Notes: generated by a model not told the origin, from the sequence alone. 64,000 nt of DNA from Macquaria australasica (GCA_005408345.1 SEMN01000870.1:62001-126000), one strand, 5' to 3'; positions 13,401 through 25,562 are shown, counted from the stretch's first letter. Numbers and translations: made by a program.

Positions 13401-16400
13401 TACTAATCCCACCTGCACCACAGCTACAGTTCAAGCCTCTGGCCATGAACTACACACACTGTTGCCCTGTTTCCAGTGCACCTGTGCTGACAATACAACC
13501 GAGTGGGATCAAACTGTTGTTCATTGAATTTAGTCTGAAAACGCCTGCCAGTAGAGGGTTGAGTGTAGTAGATGTGATCTCTCTCTCTCTTTCTCTCCAG
13601 AGCTGGAGGCAGAGGACTGGTTTAAGACGCTTTCAATCGAGTGTCTGGGCACACGGCTGAATGACATCAGTATGGGAGAGCCTGACCTCCTGGCTGCTGG
13701 AGTGCAGTGTGAACACACAGGTAATTCACACACAAACACACAACATGCAGAGTAAAAGTTTACATCTCAACAGGTTGTTTAAGCTTCTACTGCCACCACC
13801 ACAGATCTGTGGTTTAGTTTGGGGCCTCCAGCTCAGACTGGCACTCCATCAAACACAACTGATAGTGGGTGGGAAGCCAGTGAGGGATCACATCCTTATT
13901 GTTGCTCCTGAAGTGAAACGCAGCACCATGTATAACAGAGGAGAGATCTGTCTGTCTACATGTACTGTCTCCCTTGGTCAAATGGAGCTAGCAGAGCCCC
14001 TTTTATCCAGCCTGTTCAAGGCAGGAATGTTGCACCGTTATTCCGCCTCGCCGTCTGTATAAAAGGTACAAACACGGAATGGGGGGGCATTGCTGTTCCG
14101 CCGTTAAGCCGGCAGCGGAGGAAGTAACGGAGCCGAATCAATGTCTGTGTAAAATGGGGGAGCTGGCAGGACGGGACAGGGGTGTAACATTTTGAAAACG
14201 TGTTATGTGCGCGACCCACCACCGGGGGATTTAAAAAGCAGCTAGCAGCAGTCGGCAGCTAACTCAAAGAAGAAGAAGAACCGAAAATGTCTGCTAATTG
14301 GGGGGACATCGAGGTGCGGGAGCTCCTTACCCTCCGAGCAGAGGATGAGACGCTAGACGCTGACGCTGTTGTGTTACACGCCGGTTGTTTAGTTCAGTGT
14401 AAATAAGCAAAGCCGACGGGTCTTCTTTACGGCAGTATTGTGGGATCTCTGTTTAAAAAGGGCTAAGGACTGCAGTGTAGTTGGACATTGCCACTTGGGA
14501 GAAAAAAAGGGGAGAATGTAAACTGTGTTTTTAATGCAACTTTTGAAATAACAATTTGACTTGCTTGAAACAATTTCTGGAAGCTAGGGTCATTTTATGT
14601 ATAATTTTGGTATATTTACATATCATTTTATATACTATAATAGAGTCTTTCTAAAGAGATTAAACAGTTTCTGAGTGTTTCTTATGGAGTGAAAATAGTC
14701 TCAATATTATTTGTAAATGTGTATTCCATGATTTGTAACTGAAAACCAAAAGATTTGTAACTGAAAAACAAGATTTGTAACTGAAAAAACAGACTTAACT
14801 TCAGCTTCTCAGATCTGATCCTTTTCGCTTTCAAAAAGCTTCCTGCGCATACAAATGTCTCGTGTTACGCACGGATCAGGTTACTTTCGCTTTCGGGATT
14901 TTGAGACTATTTTAACGCTGGTCCCAGCTCCACAGATTCTAAATGCATGATGCGTTTAAGTGCTGGTGGAAAACTGGGACATCTGGGCTTTCGGCGTATT
15001 CGTGTTTAATTTCAAAGCGGGAAAGACGTTTTTCTAAATAGACAGAATAGCTTGTCGGCTCTCGATTAGAGCACATGCATTTACCAACCACAGACTCTAT
15101 ACAGTAACCTATAAATGTAAATATATATGTAAATCATGTAATACACGTTTACAAATCTTGTTTTTCAGTTACAAATCTTGTTTTTCAGTTACAAATCTTT
15201 TTTTTTCAGTTACAAATCTTGTTTTTCAGTTACAAATCATGGAATACACATTTACAAATAATATTGAGACTATTTTCACTCCATAGTTTCTGTCCATATT
15301 CAAAGCTAAATGTGTGTCTCTGCTGTACTGGACGATAAAATGTGTACACCTAATGATTTTAACAAAGATTAAACTATTATTTTGTTAGCATTCAACATTG
15401 TATCCTATGAGCCTCCCATGAGCCGCAGAAGCTCTGTCAAAGCCTCATGGTTGCTGAATTTGTTTAACGTTAACAAAGAAATCTTTTATCGTTGTTAAAA
15501 CAAGGTTTTAAAATGTTACTGTCAATACAGTAGTAGAAAAAGCTGTATACTTGGGACATTGTTACAAAAATGAGGTATTGAGACTTGACTTGGACTGCTG
15601 TGATACTTGACTCCTCAAAGACTTGACTTGAGACTTGAGAGCAATGACATTCAAGTTTCGAGTTTTGACCTCCTAAAATCCTAAAACAGTGACAAAGAAA
15701 TAAGACAGCTACAGTTGCATAGCCCCACACCTTGCACTTTGTTAGGCCTCCATTGAAAGGAATTGGCTATGTAAATAAGACTGTTAACACAACAGAAATA
15801 ACTAAATGTCTTGTCATTTTAATGGTCAGCATTCCGAGACCTGAAAGACTTGCAAATGACTTGCTTTCCTTAAGAAGACTTGTGACGTGACTTGGATCAG
15901 CACCAAAAGACTGCATTAATAGATTTTTATGGCCTCCAACCTAAACGACAGAATAGGTTGTTTGTCAGTGACTCCCAAAATTACATATAAAGGCGTACCG
16001 GACCTTTCGTCGTCATGGTAACAATGATAAACACCTGGTTAACGTTGTGAAACAGTTGCAGTTTGGTTAGGTTTAGGCACCAAAACTACTTGGGTAGGTT
16101 TAGGAAAAGATCATAGTTTGGGTTCAAATAACTACGTTAGTAAGTTCAAATAAGTCAACGTTGACTTTTGGTTTCACACGGGAGACTAACAGCGGTGTCC
16201 TGGGTGAAAGTCCTGTGTTGTTCCATCCATCCCGACCTCCTCCCTATGCGGACTTTATCGCTCTTTATAGGTCGCCGCCTATCAATAAACGTAAATATGG
16301 GTCGAAATAAGCTGCTGCACAGACGACCTATACGGTCGTATTTTTGGGGAGGACAGTCTCTAAGATTGTTGTGGTGAACGTGTTAGTAAATAGTTGCCTA

Positions 16401-18095
16401 TTTCCACATACAGCAAAGACAGAGCATCATGATCATTCATGTGGAGTGGTGTTTGTGTCCACCTGTTGAATGTCAGTCCAATATTCCCTCACTGTTAGCT
16501 CTGTTATGGTCTCTCTTTTCAGGCTCTTTAGCAGCTAAATGTTCCACTTTGCTCACCAGCTAGTTGTATACTTATACTGTCTGTCCGTCATTTGGTGCCA
16601 AGCAGGTAGTGTACAGTGGGTTTGTCAATGCTTTTCCATTGAAAACTGCTACGTGCTGCTGCACGAAACAACACTGATGAGAGCGGTGAGAGTGAACCAA
16701 AACAGCAAAGTTGTGGCCCCTTTATAGTGCTGTGGTGATCTGCAGAGCTGGGGGATCATTCTCTGTGGATTCGTCACTTACAGCGACCCTGACTCCACTG
16801 TTAAAGTAAAAATATTGTTTGGAGCAGCTTTCAAAGCAGCAGTGAATGGTTTAAGGCCAAAATACATTTCTGATCTGCTGTTCCGTTATGAAGCATCCAG
16901 ACCTCTCAGACAGGTCTGCTTACTGTCCCCAGAGTCCAAACTAAACACAGAGAAGCAGCATACAGTTTTTATGCAGCAAAAACTTGAGGTCTGCTCCGAC
17001 TGTCAGTTCTTCTAAATTAGGGCTTACGACTTTTCTTTTTGCCACTGGTTTTTCTGAAATTCAATTTGGGACTACTTACACTGTAATCTTATTCTCCTGT
17101 TTAATCTGTCTTATTCTATTTTAGCTTCTTTTTATTTTCTATTTTATTTTGCTCTTTCAAATCCCATTTGTATTGTCTTTTTACATTGCCTTGTGTTTCT
17201 TTTATGTCTCATAAAAAAGCACTTTGAATTGCCTTGTTGCTGAAAGCTGCTATACTTAGAAAACAGCTCTGGTCTTAGATACCTTTAACTTAGAATATGG
17301 ACAGAAAAAAACAGCGTGTTTCATCTAGACTGATGAAAGAAAACTTAACTAAGAAATTACAGTGAGCAATGAAACAGCGCTAACCCACAGCAGAGCTGAC
17401 CTGTGGGGCAGGACTTTTCTCTCTGAAGGAACTCACACTGAAAATAAGTCCCTGACACTGTTCTTGTCATTCCTCTGTCTCCTCAGAGCGTTTCAATGTG
17501 TTCCTCCTCCCCTGTCCCAACCTGGACATCTATGGGGAGTGCATGATGCAGATCACCCACGAGAACATTTACCTGTGGGACATTCACAACCCTCGCACCA
17601 AGCTGGTCACATGGCCTCTCTGCTCCCTGCGGCGCTACGGACGCGACGCCACCCGCTTCACCTTCGAGGCCGGACGGTGAGACCAGGAATGGGGTGGCCA
17701 GGGGAGGGAGGGGGGAGGTGGTTGATCGCTGACTGTCCCCAGATAAATACAGGTTACATAAATCATAGGTTGCCACACACATACAAAGTTAGTGTCAAGT
17801 TAGGGACAACACATCCTTTGTTATAGCAGTGCGTATTGAAGATGAATCACTCGACCTTTATCGGAACAACCAAAGTGTGTGTGTGTGTGTGTGTGTGTAT
17901 ACTGTCAGTCAGCTTACGGTCAGTCCAAGGATACCTCTCTGTCTCTCTCTCATACACACACAAACAGCTTGGTTGTGTTGGGCCCCATGAAGCGATTGAT
18001 TGAATAGATTAGACGATGAATCAATGCGGGGCCAGACCTCCTTATCTCCTCCTCTTTGATAAAACGAGCTATGATTGGGTCAGCATGCAGATAAT

Positions 18096-18145
<50 letters not shown>

Positions 18146-21019
18146 TGTCTGAGGTCTTGCCCAAACCAAAATAGCAAGAGAGCCCTCTGTCTGTGGGTGT
18201 GTTACTGCATCATTCCCAAAGACTGTCTTGTTTGTAATGTATACATTTACAGCTACTTTACTGCCATTTAATTTCATTAAACATGTATTACTAGCCTCAC
18301 AATATGGTCACAGTAATGTGCATTAACTAAAACTCATAGAAACAGACCATTTTAAATGAGTTAGCTTACTGTTAGTGGCTTGTGAATTGATGATCAGAGA
18401 GCCTAAGGGCTATATTTGAACGGCACAGTCACAACCACCAGTGCAAAGTGTTAGTCTGTACAGAAGTGCACTTGTACTTTTCAGTCATTTACGTGGCACA
18501 GTCTGTGTGCAAAAGACCTTTTGCAAAATTAGTCTTGTATTGTAATATTACTAAGTATAGTCACTGTGTGGTTTCTACATTTTACTGCCCTGTCCCCCTG
18601 AAGCAGCAGTCTGGACTAATACTGCTGATAATCAGGTATCGCTCTGTGACACCAGACAACATAAATACACACATCAGGTTCGGTAAAGTGCTGCATGACC
18701 TGCTGTCAGTCACTTTCATTTCCCCATGTTGGTCCATGAAGTCCACTTGTGACTGTACTCTCCTTGGTTAGTTTGTAATAAGTCGGTGTGAACACTTAAC
18801 AATTAAAAGGCAACAATGCATCATGTTTTTCTTTGGTCTTGGCTGAATGAAGTACATTCAAGTGAACCTTTTGGCATCGGAATTTGGTTTGACACGGGGT
18901 GGAACGGCAACAATTTCCATTAAATTTGTGTTCTTGTCGGAATGAAACAACATTTAGATCAAAGGACACTGAATCACTCCCTGAGATCCCACATTGATTA
19001 AATTATATTAGGTGTAGTAGGAGCTCATTAAGGGAGTCCAGATTGTAAAATCCTCTATTATACTGCATTGGTCAGTTTGTCAGCCAGTCCTGTTTTGTGG
19101 ACCGGCTTCATACTGAGTTACTGTTGTGTGTAGGATGTGTGACAGCGGCGAAGGCCTCTACACCTTCCAGACCAGAGAGGGAGAGCAGATCTACCAGAGG
19201 GTTCACTCCTCTACGCTCGCCATAGCAGAGCAGCACAAGAAGGTCCTGCTGGAGATGGAGAAAAACAGCAGGGTGAGAGCCTGGCTAACACACACACACA
19301 CATACACACATGCTTATACAACATTGGCTCATCGTTTTGGTTTTATGGCCTGAAACTTTGCTAGAGCCGTTTTCTCATATGGACTCTGGACAATGTCCTG
19401 AGAATCAGGTTGGGACATTGTCTGGAGTTGCCCCTTCCCACATGTAGCACGCATCAGGAGATTGTCCGTGTCAGACGTGTTCTCACCTGCTGGAAATATT
19501 GCGTTTGCTTTAGGTAACGGGTGGAGCCTGGGTAGAGTGTGCAGGAGGCGGACCATGATGCCTTCAGAAACAAAAGTCTCTCTCTGAAATCTTGCAAGGT
19601 TGAGTTGTTGCAGGAAGACGAAAGGATCTTACTCTCTCTGTAGGGATCCTTTCCATAATGTTGTCAGACACTTAGAATAACAGTCTGAGCCTGTCAGCAG
19701 CAAAAACGAACACTTTTAGTGGACGTACTTTTCATGGGCGCAGTTGCCCCAAAGGAATATGATGCAGCCATTGCAGCCCGTTCGTGGATGCTGGCTGAGC
19801 CGATCTACTGGACCAATTCCAAAACTTTTGGTAAGTATTAGTCATTTCGACCCCAAAATTTGTAAAAATAGGGCCCAGGTTTAAAAATACTGGAGTTTCC
19901 CTTTAAGCTTTACAAATCAGCCTACTTTTTGCATCATGTCCCGCCTCCTGCACACTCTACCCAGGCTCCACTCTTCACCTAACTTGCTTGCTCACGCAAA
20001 TAATTGTAGGCATTCTTAATTGTGGTGCTTTCTTAAAATTACTAATCTACTGTGCTCTTTTTTTAAATGCCTGATGTTGTGTGTATACTGTATGACTCCC
20101 AGTTGATGTCTATGGGTTCAGAGCCTGGCTCCTACCCCTGCACCCCCACCGCTATCCTGCCCCGATCCGCCTACTGGCACCACATCACTGGAAACCAGAC
20201 CGGCTTGGATCCTGGCAGCGGTAGGCCACACACCAGCCTTTAGACAATTTTTGTCCTTTTTTTTTCTTATGTTGCCGTTATATTGTAAACTATATGTAAA
20301 GTGCAAATCAATGATAGTCCATTTTTCTTGTGCCTGTACCTAATTTCCTGGCTCTAAACAAATCTGCTTGCACCAACAAGCAGGAGTGGAGGTTATACAC
20401 ACTAAAATCACAATAAACCCCTCATGTAATGTTGAGTTTTGCCTCTCTCATTTAACTTTTTTTTTCATCTGGTCAAGATTTAGATAGAAACTGAAATACA
20501 TGAAACTTTTAATACAGTTAAAGCAGAGGCTGTACTGGGTTGAAAAGGTAATTTTGTTTTCATAAAAAAAAAAGATAATATAATGACAAACTTTAATATC
20601 TCATATTCAGTGTTAAAGTAATTGTTCAATAGATTACGCTGATTGGCTTTCTTTCTGAGAGTGAGCAATATCAATCTTAAGTAGTAAGTACAGAGTCGGA
20701 GTCAGGACATAGTCAGGACGTAGTTGGCCTAGCTTAGCATAAAGACTGGAAGCAGAGGGAAACAGCTAGCCTGGCTCTGTCCAAAGTGAAAAAACACACC
20801 TCTAAAGTTCATTATTAACACATTGTATCTGGTGTGTGCTACAGTAGCAGCTGTGTTTCTGCTCTGTCTGCAGGTGATGCTACAGAAGACGACCTGTTGT
20901 CCACTCGCCTGCCTCCCGACCGCCATGCCACACTGCCCCTGGCAAACACACATGCACAGTCCCAGCCGCACATACACACACGCTCCCCGACACACTACCC
21001 CACCTACCCTGGACAGTGA
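10319..21019 (+). CDS. dok4: dok4, docking protein 4 (5' exon missing; seven coding exons)
   Basis: Adaptor that binds phosphotyrosine on receptor tyrosine kinases at the inner membrane. Coding exons, joined in one continuous frame: 10319-10426, 12323-12437, 13601-13720, 17487-17676, 19134-19272, 20103-20220, 20874-21019 (TGA 21017-21019). All introns are GT-AG. This yields 311 residues; human DOK4 is about 326, and the missing N-terminal exon should add about 22. The first two exons carry most of the PH domain (begins IYRRCWLVFKKSSSKGP). Exons 4-5 carry the IRS-type PTB domain (ERFNVFLLPCPNLD through WPLCSLRRYGRDATRF to GEQIYQRVHS). The CPNLDIYGEC, MCDSGEGLYTF and LPRSAYWHHITG segments fit DOK4 better than DOK5 or DOK6. 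The C-terminal tail is His/Thr/Pro-rich and unlike mammals. Paralogue assignment is from recalled family sequences. Confidence 0.93.
10431..10483. repeat. (GT)n microsatellite fused to a dok4 splice donor
   Basis: The donor of exon 10319-10426 reads gtaa at 10427-10430 and runs straight into about 26 uninterrupted gt units. With the tract at 10257-10309 the exon is enclosed by TG repeats on both sides. Confidence 0.95.
10484..12322 (+). other. dok4: dok4 intron
   Basis: Intron between coding exons 10319-10426 and 12323-12437. Mostly AT-rich unique-looking sequence. 11850-11960 begins 'gtgtgttcagactgag', reminiscent of an hAT-type repeat end, but no partner end was found. Confidence 0.6.
12805..13050 (+). 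repeat. Interspersed repeat, 'cttagcataaagact' family, copy 1
   Basis: Lies in the dok4 intron 12438-13600. Shares 'aagtacagag.tggagtcaggacat', 'ataaagact.gaagcag', 'gggaaacagct' and 'cacctctaaag' with 20600-20820. Both copies are in + orientation. I recall this wording as a widespread percomorph repeat. Confidence 0.7.
14030..14480 (+). mobile_element. Probable non-autonomous DNA element with a truncated Myb/SANT-like ORF
   Basis: GC- and CpG-richer than its surroundings. An ATG at 14287 opens a 39-codon frame to TAA at 14404-14406 whose N-terminus (WGDIEVRELLTLRAEDE) resembles, from memory, the start of Myb/SANT-like DNA-binding proteins carried by fish PIF/Harbinger-type elements. The frame stops before a full domain. 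Ends are not firmly located; 'ccccttttatccag' near 13997 and 'ctgtttaaaaagggct' near 14450 could be degenerate ends. Confidence 0.4.
14685..15283. mobile_element. TA-flanked MITE with subterminal 20-bp tandem repeats
   Basis: The outer ends are reverse complements (tggagtgaaaatagtctca... at 14685, ...ttttcactcca ending 15283), with TA on each side (14683-14684, 15284-15285) as expected for a Tc1/mariner-type target duplication. Inside each end, about 20-bp units recur: three 'gatttgtaactgaaaaac'-type units at about 14730-14790 and four complementary 'acaaatcttgtttttcagtt' units at 15151-15231. No open frame of note lies inside. Confidence 0.85.
15965..16358. repeat. Inverted-repeat interspersed element
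   Basis: Begins near 'gactcccaaaattac' and ends near 'gtatttttggggagga', roughly complementary to each other. The interior includes 'ggttaggtttaggcacc' and 'gtaggtttaggaaaagatc', wording I recall as a high-copy fish repeat. CpG-rich relative to flanks. Confidence 0.55.
16525..16800 (-). repeat. Reversed partial copy of the 'gctgcactaatcaat' MITE family
   Basis: On the minus strand it shares 'ggttcactctcac', 'attctctgtgg'-complement and 'tttagcagctaaa' blocks with 37513-38078 in the same order. Confidence 0.5.
16805..17262 (+). mobile_element. LINE 3' fragment (CR1/L2-like)
   Basis: The translation contains 'NGLRPKYISDLLFRYE' and an 'LRQVCLLSPESK' segment typical of the C-terminal end of fish CR1/L2 ORF2. 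It is followed by a tail 'aagcactttgaattgcc' and 'gctgaaagctgctatac', which resembles a LINE/SINE 3' end. Truncated at 5' and stop-interrupted. Confidence 0.6.
18097..18144. repeat. (GT)n microsatellite
   Basis: Uninterrupted gt run of about 24 units in the dok4 intron 17677-19133. A shorter gt run lies at about 17873-17898. Confidence 0.95.
18145..19133 (+). other. dok4: dok4 intron, nothing further recognised
   Basis: Remainder of the intron before exon 19134-19272. No repeat pair or conserved segment was recognised. Confidence 0.4.
19501..20000. repeat. Foldback element with about 60-bp inverted arms
   Basis: Left arm 19501-19560 and right arm 19932-20000 are near reverse complements, sharing 'gtggagcctgggtagagtgt' and 'gcaggaggcg'. 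About 370 bases of loop separate them. The whole element sits in the dok4 intron 19273-20102. The right arm ends about 100 bases before the acceptor of exon 20103-20220. Confidence 0.75.
20600..20820 (+). repeat. Interspersed repeat, 'cttagcataaagact' family, copy 2
   Basis: Lies in the last dok4 intron and matches 12805-13050. Contains a short internal duplication ('gtcaggacatagtcaggacgtag'-type). Confidence 0.7.
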
Positions 21020-23635
21020 CACACACACACGCGCACACACACACACACAGAATAATGCATGCAGCACACACAATTCACTGAAAGAAACACATACTCTTCC
21101 TCCTTATATTAGTTTTACAGCCCAACATCACACCTCACAGGAGATGTTGTAGGCGGGACTAACACTTGCCAACCGACCATCCTGAATGCAGAAAGCAGGA
21201 AGTGAAAACTAAATTCTGCAAAAGACTGCAAAGACATTGGGCTTCCTTACATGACTGTAGCTCCCACAATTCCACAGTAGACGGGGGATATTTGACTGAG
21301 AACCTCTGCCTGGCAGATTGGCATATGTTTCGTACTGATTAAAGTAAGGACTGAAAGCTCCCAGTATGCTTTAAACCAACTAGATTGTATTACATGTTGT
21401 CTAACCAGGTCTAAAAGCGTTTCCACCTGTTTCCACCTGTGCCGCTCTTGAAGGCGGGGTGAAAAGCCTGAAAGAGCAATTTATAGGGATTCTTTTTACT
21501 GAATTTATACTACAGGTTTTTACTGAAATGATGATTTAAATAGTAAATCTCTGGCAGTACGAGAAACAGCTGGTAGCACGTTACAACATTGTCAAGTGAA
21601 ACAACACGGCAAATGCTGGTCACTCTGCCCAGTTCACCACTGCTCCTCCTCATACCACAACTCAGTTTCTCACTGCTGGCTGTGGTGCATCATATGTATA
21701 TGAATATATTTCAACCTCATCATAGTCAAAACTCGCACTCCATATTTATTATTATTAAAATCCACTTAGCTTGGCCGCTCTCCCTTATATGACATGTACA
21801 ATTTCTCTGTTTTGATGAAAACTGATAGTATACACTTTAGTGTATAGTGTATAATTTTACTAGGAAGTTTAATGTAGACAACTATGTAATTTGGTCCTAA
21901 TTATAATAGGAATTTCCAAGGAAATTCTCCATTTAAATCCAAATAAATATTCATTTGATTATTCATTCATTATTGGAAACTTTGCTTTTCATGTAGTCAT
22001 CAGTTTTCATGTGTGAAACCTAGTGCAACACCATGAATGCCTTTGAAGAGAAACTGTCCAAAAATGTGTCGATATGTCATTTTGTACAATTTACTGCGTC
22101 GAGACTTCAAGGCAGGCCTTTCACTCCACCTTCAAATGTGGCCCTTCGAAACAGGTATGAACACTTTTGCGATGTGTTTGATGACACACCATAGAACCTA
22201 GTTCATTTGAGGCAAATTAAAGCCTTTACAAACAAACCTATCTTGTTAACCAAGCTACCTGGCTAGATTTTTTTTAGTGAGGAATCTGTGAAATGCTAAA
22301 TTTTGGTCAAATTTCCAATGTTTTTTTATATGTTGTGTATACTTTAGCACTAGCCAGACTGGATCTGATGTTATAGCTTGAGTTTCTTACCCCTGGAGTG
22401 ACACAAGTCCCAAATGGCTGCCATGGATTAACGTCAATAAGGCCTAGTGTGTTAGACTGAATTCTGCATGGACCGGGACTGCATGGTGCCTTAATAGCAC
22501 CACATGGACTGTGCTATCATTGGAAATACACTGACACCTAGGAATCACATGTGGAAGGTTCCCAGTGTACCAGTGCCAGCTGACACATTTGTATGAAGAA
22601 CACTTGATAATTTCACTGTACAGTATGTCCGCGTCTGGATTAATGCCTTTGATTTTGCTGATGTGACTTTGCAGTTACTGGATCTGTTTGCTGTGCTGAG
22701 GTTCTGAACCGCTCTGACCTGTGGAATGAAACTGTGATCGGATTCACTTTTATGGATTGGCTCCTGTACTAAACTGGATATACACCCTTAGAGCTTCAGA
22801 CTTTCTCTTGGATGTTTGCTATCACACCTCCTAGTAGCCACATGCTTCAATTGAGCTATATTTGCACAACCCTGTTATTTTCTTAGGTTATTCAAGGGTT
22901 AGAAGTGGAAGATATAATGTAGAGGTCAACTTATATGGATTTTTGAAAGCCCAACCATACATTTGGATTGAACCTGCCAATAACTGATATTCAGTGTCTT
23001 TACATTTGATCCCTTGAATGCCAGATATTCATTTTCCCCTATTAGTTCTTACTAGAGTGACAAAACCCTAAATACAGAAATGGGAAACTCTACACTGAAA
23101 CACAGGAGAAAATAAGGAAAACACTGACAAACATTGGTGTGCGCAGACTCGGAGACTCGCAGACTCGGGCATTAGGGCCAACAGAAGGAGCACATGGGGG
23201 AACGTAGGCTGCCTACAGGGGCACTCAAGGTGCCTCAAATTTCCTACATGAAATATGACATCAGGTCAAAAGTGAAGCATGGAAGTGTCCCATTGGGCTC
23301 CAGAGACATCATGGTTAAATAAAGGTTCTTCTTTCCCAAAGGTCACACCAGAGCAGCACTTGAGCATATTTGGGCCAACCCAAAGGGGCACTTTGGCTGA
23401 CCAAGGGGCACTTGGACCACTCAAGTATCCTATTATGTGACAACAGGGAAAAGCGAACCATGGAAGAGAAATCCTGACGTTATAACAGTGTTGTAATCAG
23501 CAGACAGGTACATGGCCTATTTCAAACCTTTTTGTTGCTTCCACTCAATCAAACTATTCTGGAGGTTAGGACATCACTTCCAGAATTCACCTCACTTTGA
23601 GTGTTTTGTAAACAGATGGTCTTAAGGGATAATTT

Positions 23636-23880
23636 GAGTTTATTGCAACTTGGATCTCATTTTGAGTTTTGTCCATCATTTCTATCAGTAATAATACTAT
23701 TGTACTCACTGAGATCTGGGAACACAGCAACATCGCTGAAAAGAAGGCTGACAAGAAGAAGAAACACATGAAGTCAGATGATCAGACAGGCTTCAAACAA
23801 ACCCCCAGGTTAGCCCAACTTATTTGGAAGAGAAAATAAAGATGCACAGTAAAATTATTACCTAAACTTCAAGTTCTGCT
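23636..23880 (+). repeat. Interspersed repeat shared with 8240-8672
   Basis: Two adjacent blocks (23636-23740 and 23775-23880) each have a match at 8240-8672. See that entry for shared words and the orientation difference. Confidence 0.5.
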
Positions 23881-25485
23881 ACCTGACCTGAACTTGTCTG
23901 GTCACAACAGAGTATTGAGTTTTGGGTCGGGGCTGTTTTGTTGCGTAAAGTTTGGGGCTTGGGTCTGCTTATTTTCAAATGAAGTTTATTCAGATATTTC
24001 TCTCTTTCTCTCTCTGACTGTTCCAGGTGTCTGCTTCCATTTGTGTTGCATTAGCGTTGTGAACTAACAGTCAGCAATGAATGAAATTAAACTAAAATTT
24101 AGTGTTGGGTCGGGTTTGGGTCTCAAATTTGAAAGTACCAGTCGGGTTCAGCCAGGTCAGGAGTGAAAGATGGGGGGTAAGGGCTGGGTTCTGGTCTCAG
24201 TTTTAGGTCCAAGCTGAACTCAACTATAGTTCAGTCAGACAACTCACGTTGAAATGTTTATTATGCAGCAGAACATAGTTAGAGTTTGGCGTCTAGGCTC
24301 CGACCTCATCACTCCCAGCCAATGTGTTTACATGATATATTGAGGAGTGATGAGCACATATCTTAAACCCCCCGGAGCCTGCAGGTGGATGCTGGGGTGG
24401 TGGTGGGGCTGAAAGAACAAGCGGCAATACTGATGCAGGGCAGCAGTGGCATTGACAGGCAGAGGGAGAGATGGGAAATTTTGCAGTTTAAATAGACCGC
24501 CAAATTGAGAGGGTGTGTTCGGTAGATGGTTGAGGAGAGTGAGGTATGTCACATGTGTAGCAATGCAGCTCGAGTTGACTGCCTGAACTAGCTCGCAGGC
24601 GTCGCTCCATTTGTGTGCACACAGATTTCCTGGCGAATCAGGAATTTTTAAACAATTGAGGTGGCCTCGCTTTCGGTTTTACCTCCAAACAATGTGGTTT
24701 AGATGTTGGCTTGTTGTTTCGACATCTCATTAACAACTTTAGTGAGTACAAGGTTAAAATTGTAAAATGTTAAACATTCCCAAAAGTATGAAAATAAGAC
24801 CAAACTTGTAAGAAAGGAGAATTACCCTTAAATAATGTCCTCATTCACAAGGGGTGTAGCATTATTAGCATATTCGAAGGTCAGTTTTCCCATAAAGGCT
24901 GTCAAAGGAGAAAGACAGAAGAGAAGATCCTGTTGTCTTTCCTGTTGAGACAGCTTGATTTTGCTACATACTGCCTTTGCCTTCTATTACACAAAGAACT
25001 TCAGAGGTGAGGTAGTGGTGGGAGGGAGATGATTAGCATGCCAGGAAGGATGGGCTGCCAGAACAAGAAAGGTTGGAGCATGTTTTCTCAACTGGTTGAA
25101 CTCCCATATGGGAGAACATCCTTTGATTGCTGCCTTTTGATTCTGTCATAAGGGTTTAAGACTGTTAATCTGACAGTGGAGATTTTACCACAGCAATGTG
25201 ACATCTGGGAACACCGACCACCTTTACACCCTTATAAAATGCCTCGTATCTGGATTGTGTCTAGATCTGATTAAGCTTGATTAATCCTGGAATCCTTGTG
25301 CAACATTTCATGGTTTATGGTTTTTATGTAATTTTAACATGACAGGGCTAAGCATCTTGTTGGTTGTTTACATGATGTAAGTTGTACATTGTGTGTAGAT
25401 GTGTTTTGTGTACTTACATACTGTATTTGAGTTTTTCTGCCCTCTTGAGAGAGTCTTGTGCATATTGCTATTTATTTCATATGAA

Positions 25486-25487
<2 letters not shown>

Positions 25488-25557
<70 letters not shown>
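25488..25557. repeat. (TG)n(AG)n compound microsatellite
   Basis: About 21 tg units (25488-25530) followed by about 13 ag units (25531-25557). Confidence 0.95.

Positions 25558-25562
<5 letters not shown>

Larger units (their letters stand above)
13721..17486 (+). other. dok4: Large dok4 intron packed with repeats
   Basis: 3.77 kb intron holding, in order, a Myb-like transposon fragment (14030-14480), a TA-flanked MITE with subterminal repeats (14685-15283), a 'gacttgacttg'-rich stretch (about 15575-15910), a 400-bp inverted-repeat element (15965-16358), a reversed MITE-family copy (16525-16800) and a LINE 3' fragment (16805-17262). Confidence 0.7.

Noticed and set aside
15151..15240. Regular 20-bp tandem repeats resembling a CRISPR array
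   Set aside because: The units are directly adjacent without unique spacers and are mirrored in the other end of a MITE, in a vertebrate intron.
20823..21152. Alternative reading frame across the last dok4 exon
   Set aside because: It ignores the acceptor at 20872-20873 and the phase set by the preceding exon. Its sequence is mostly translated CA repeat.
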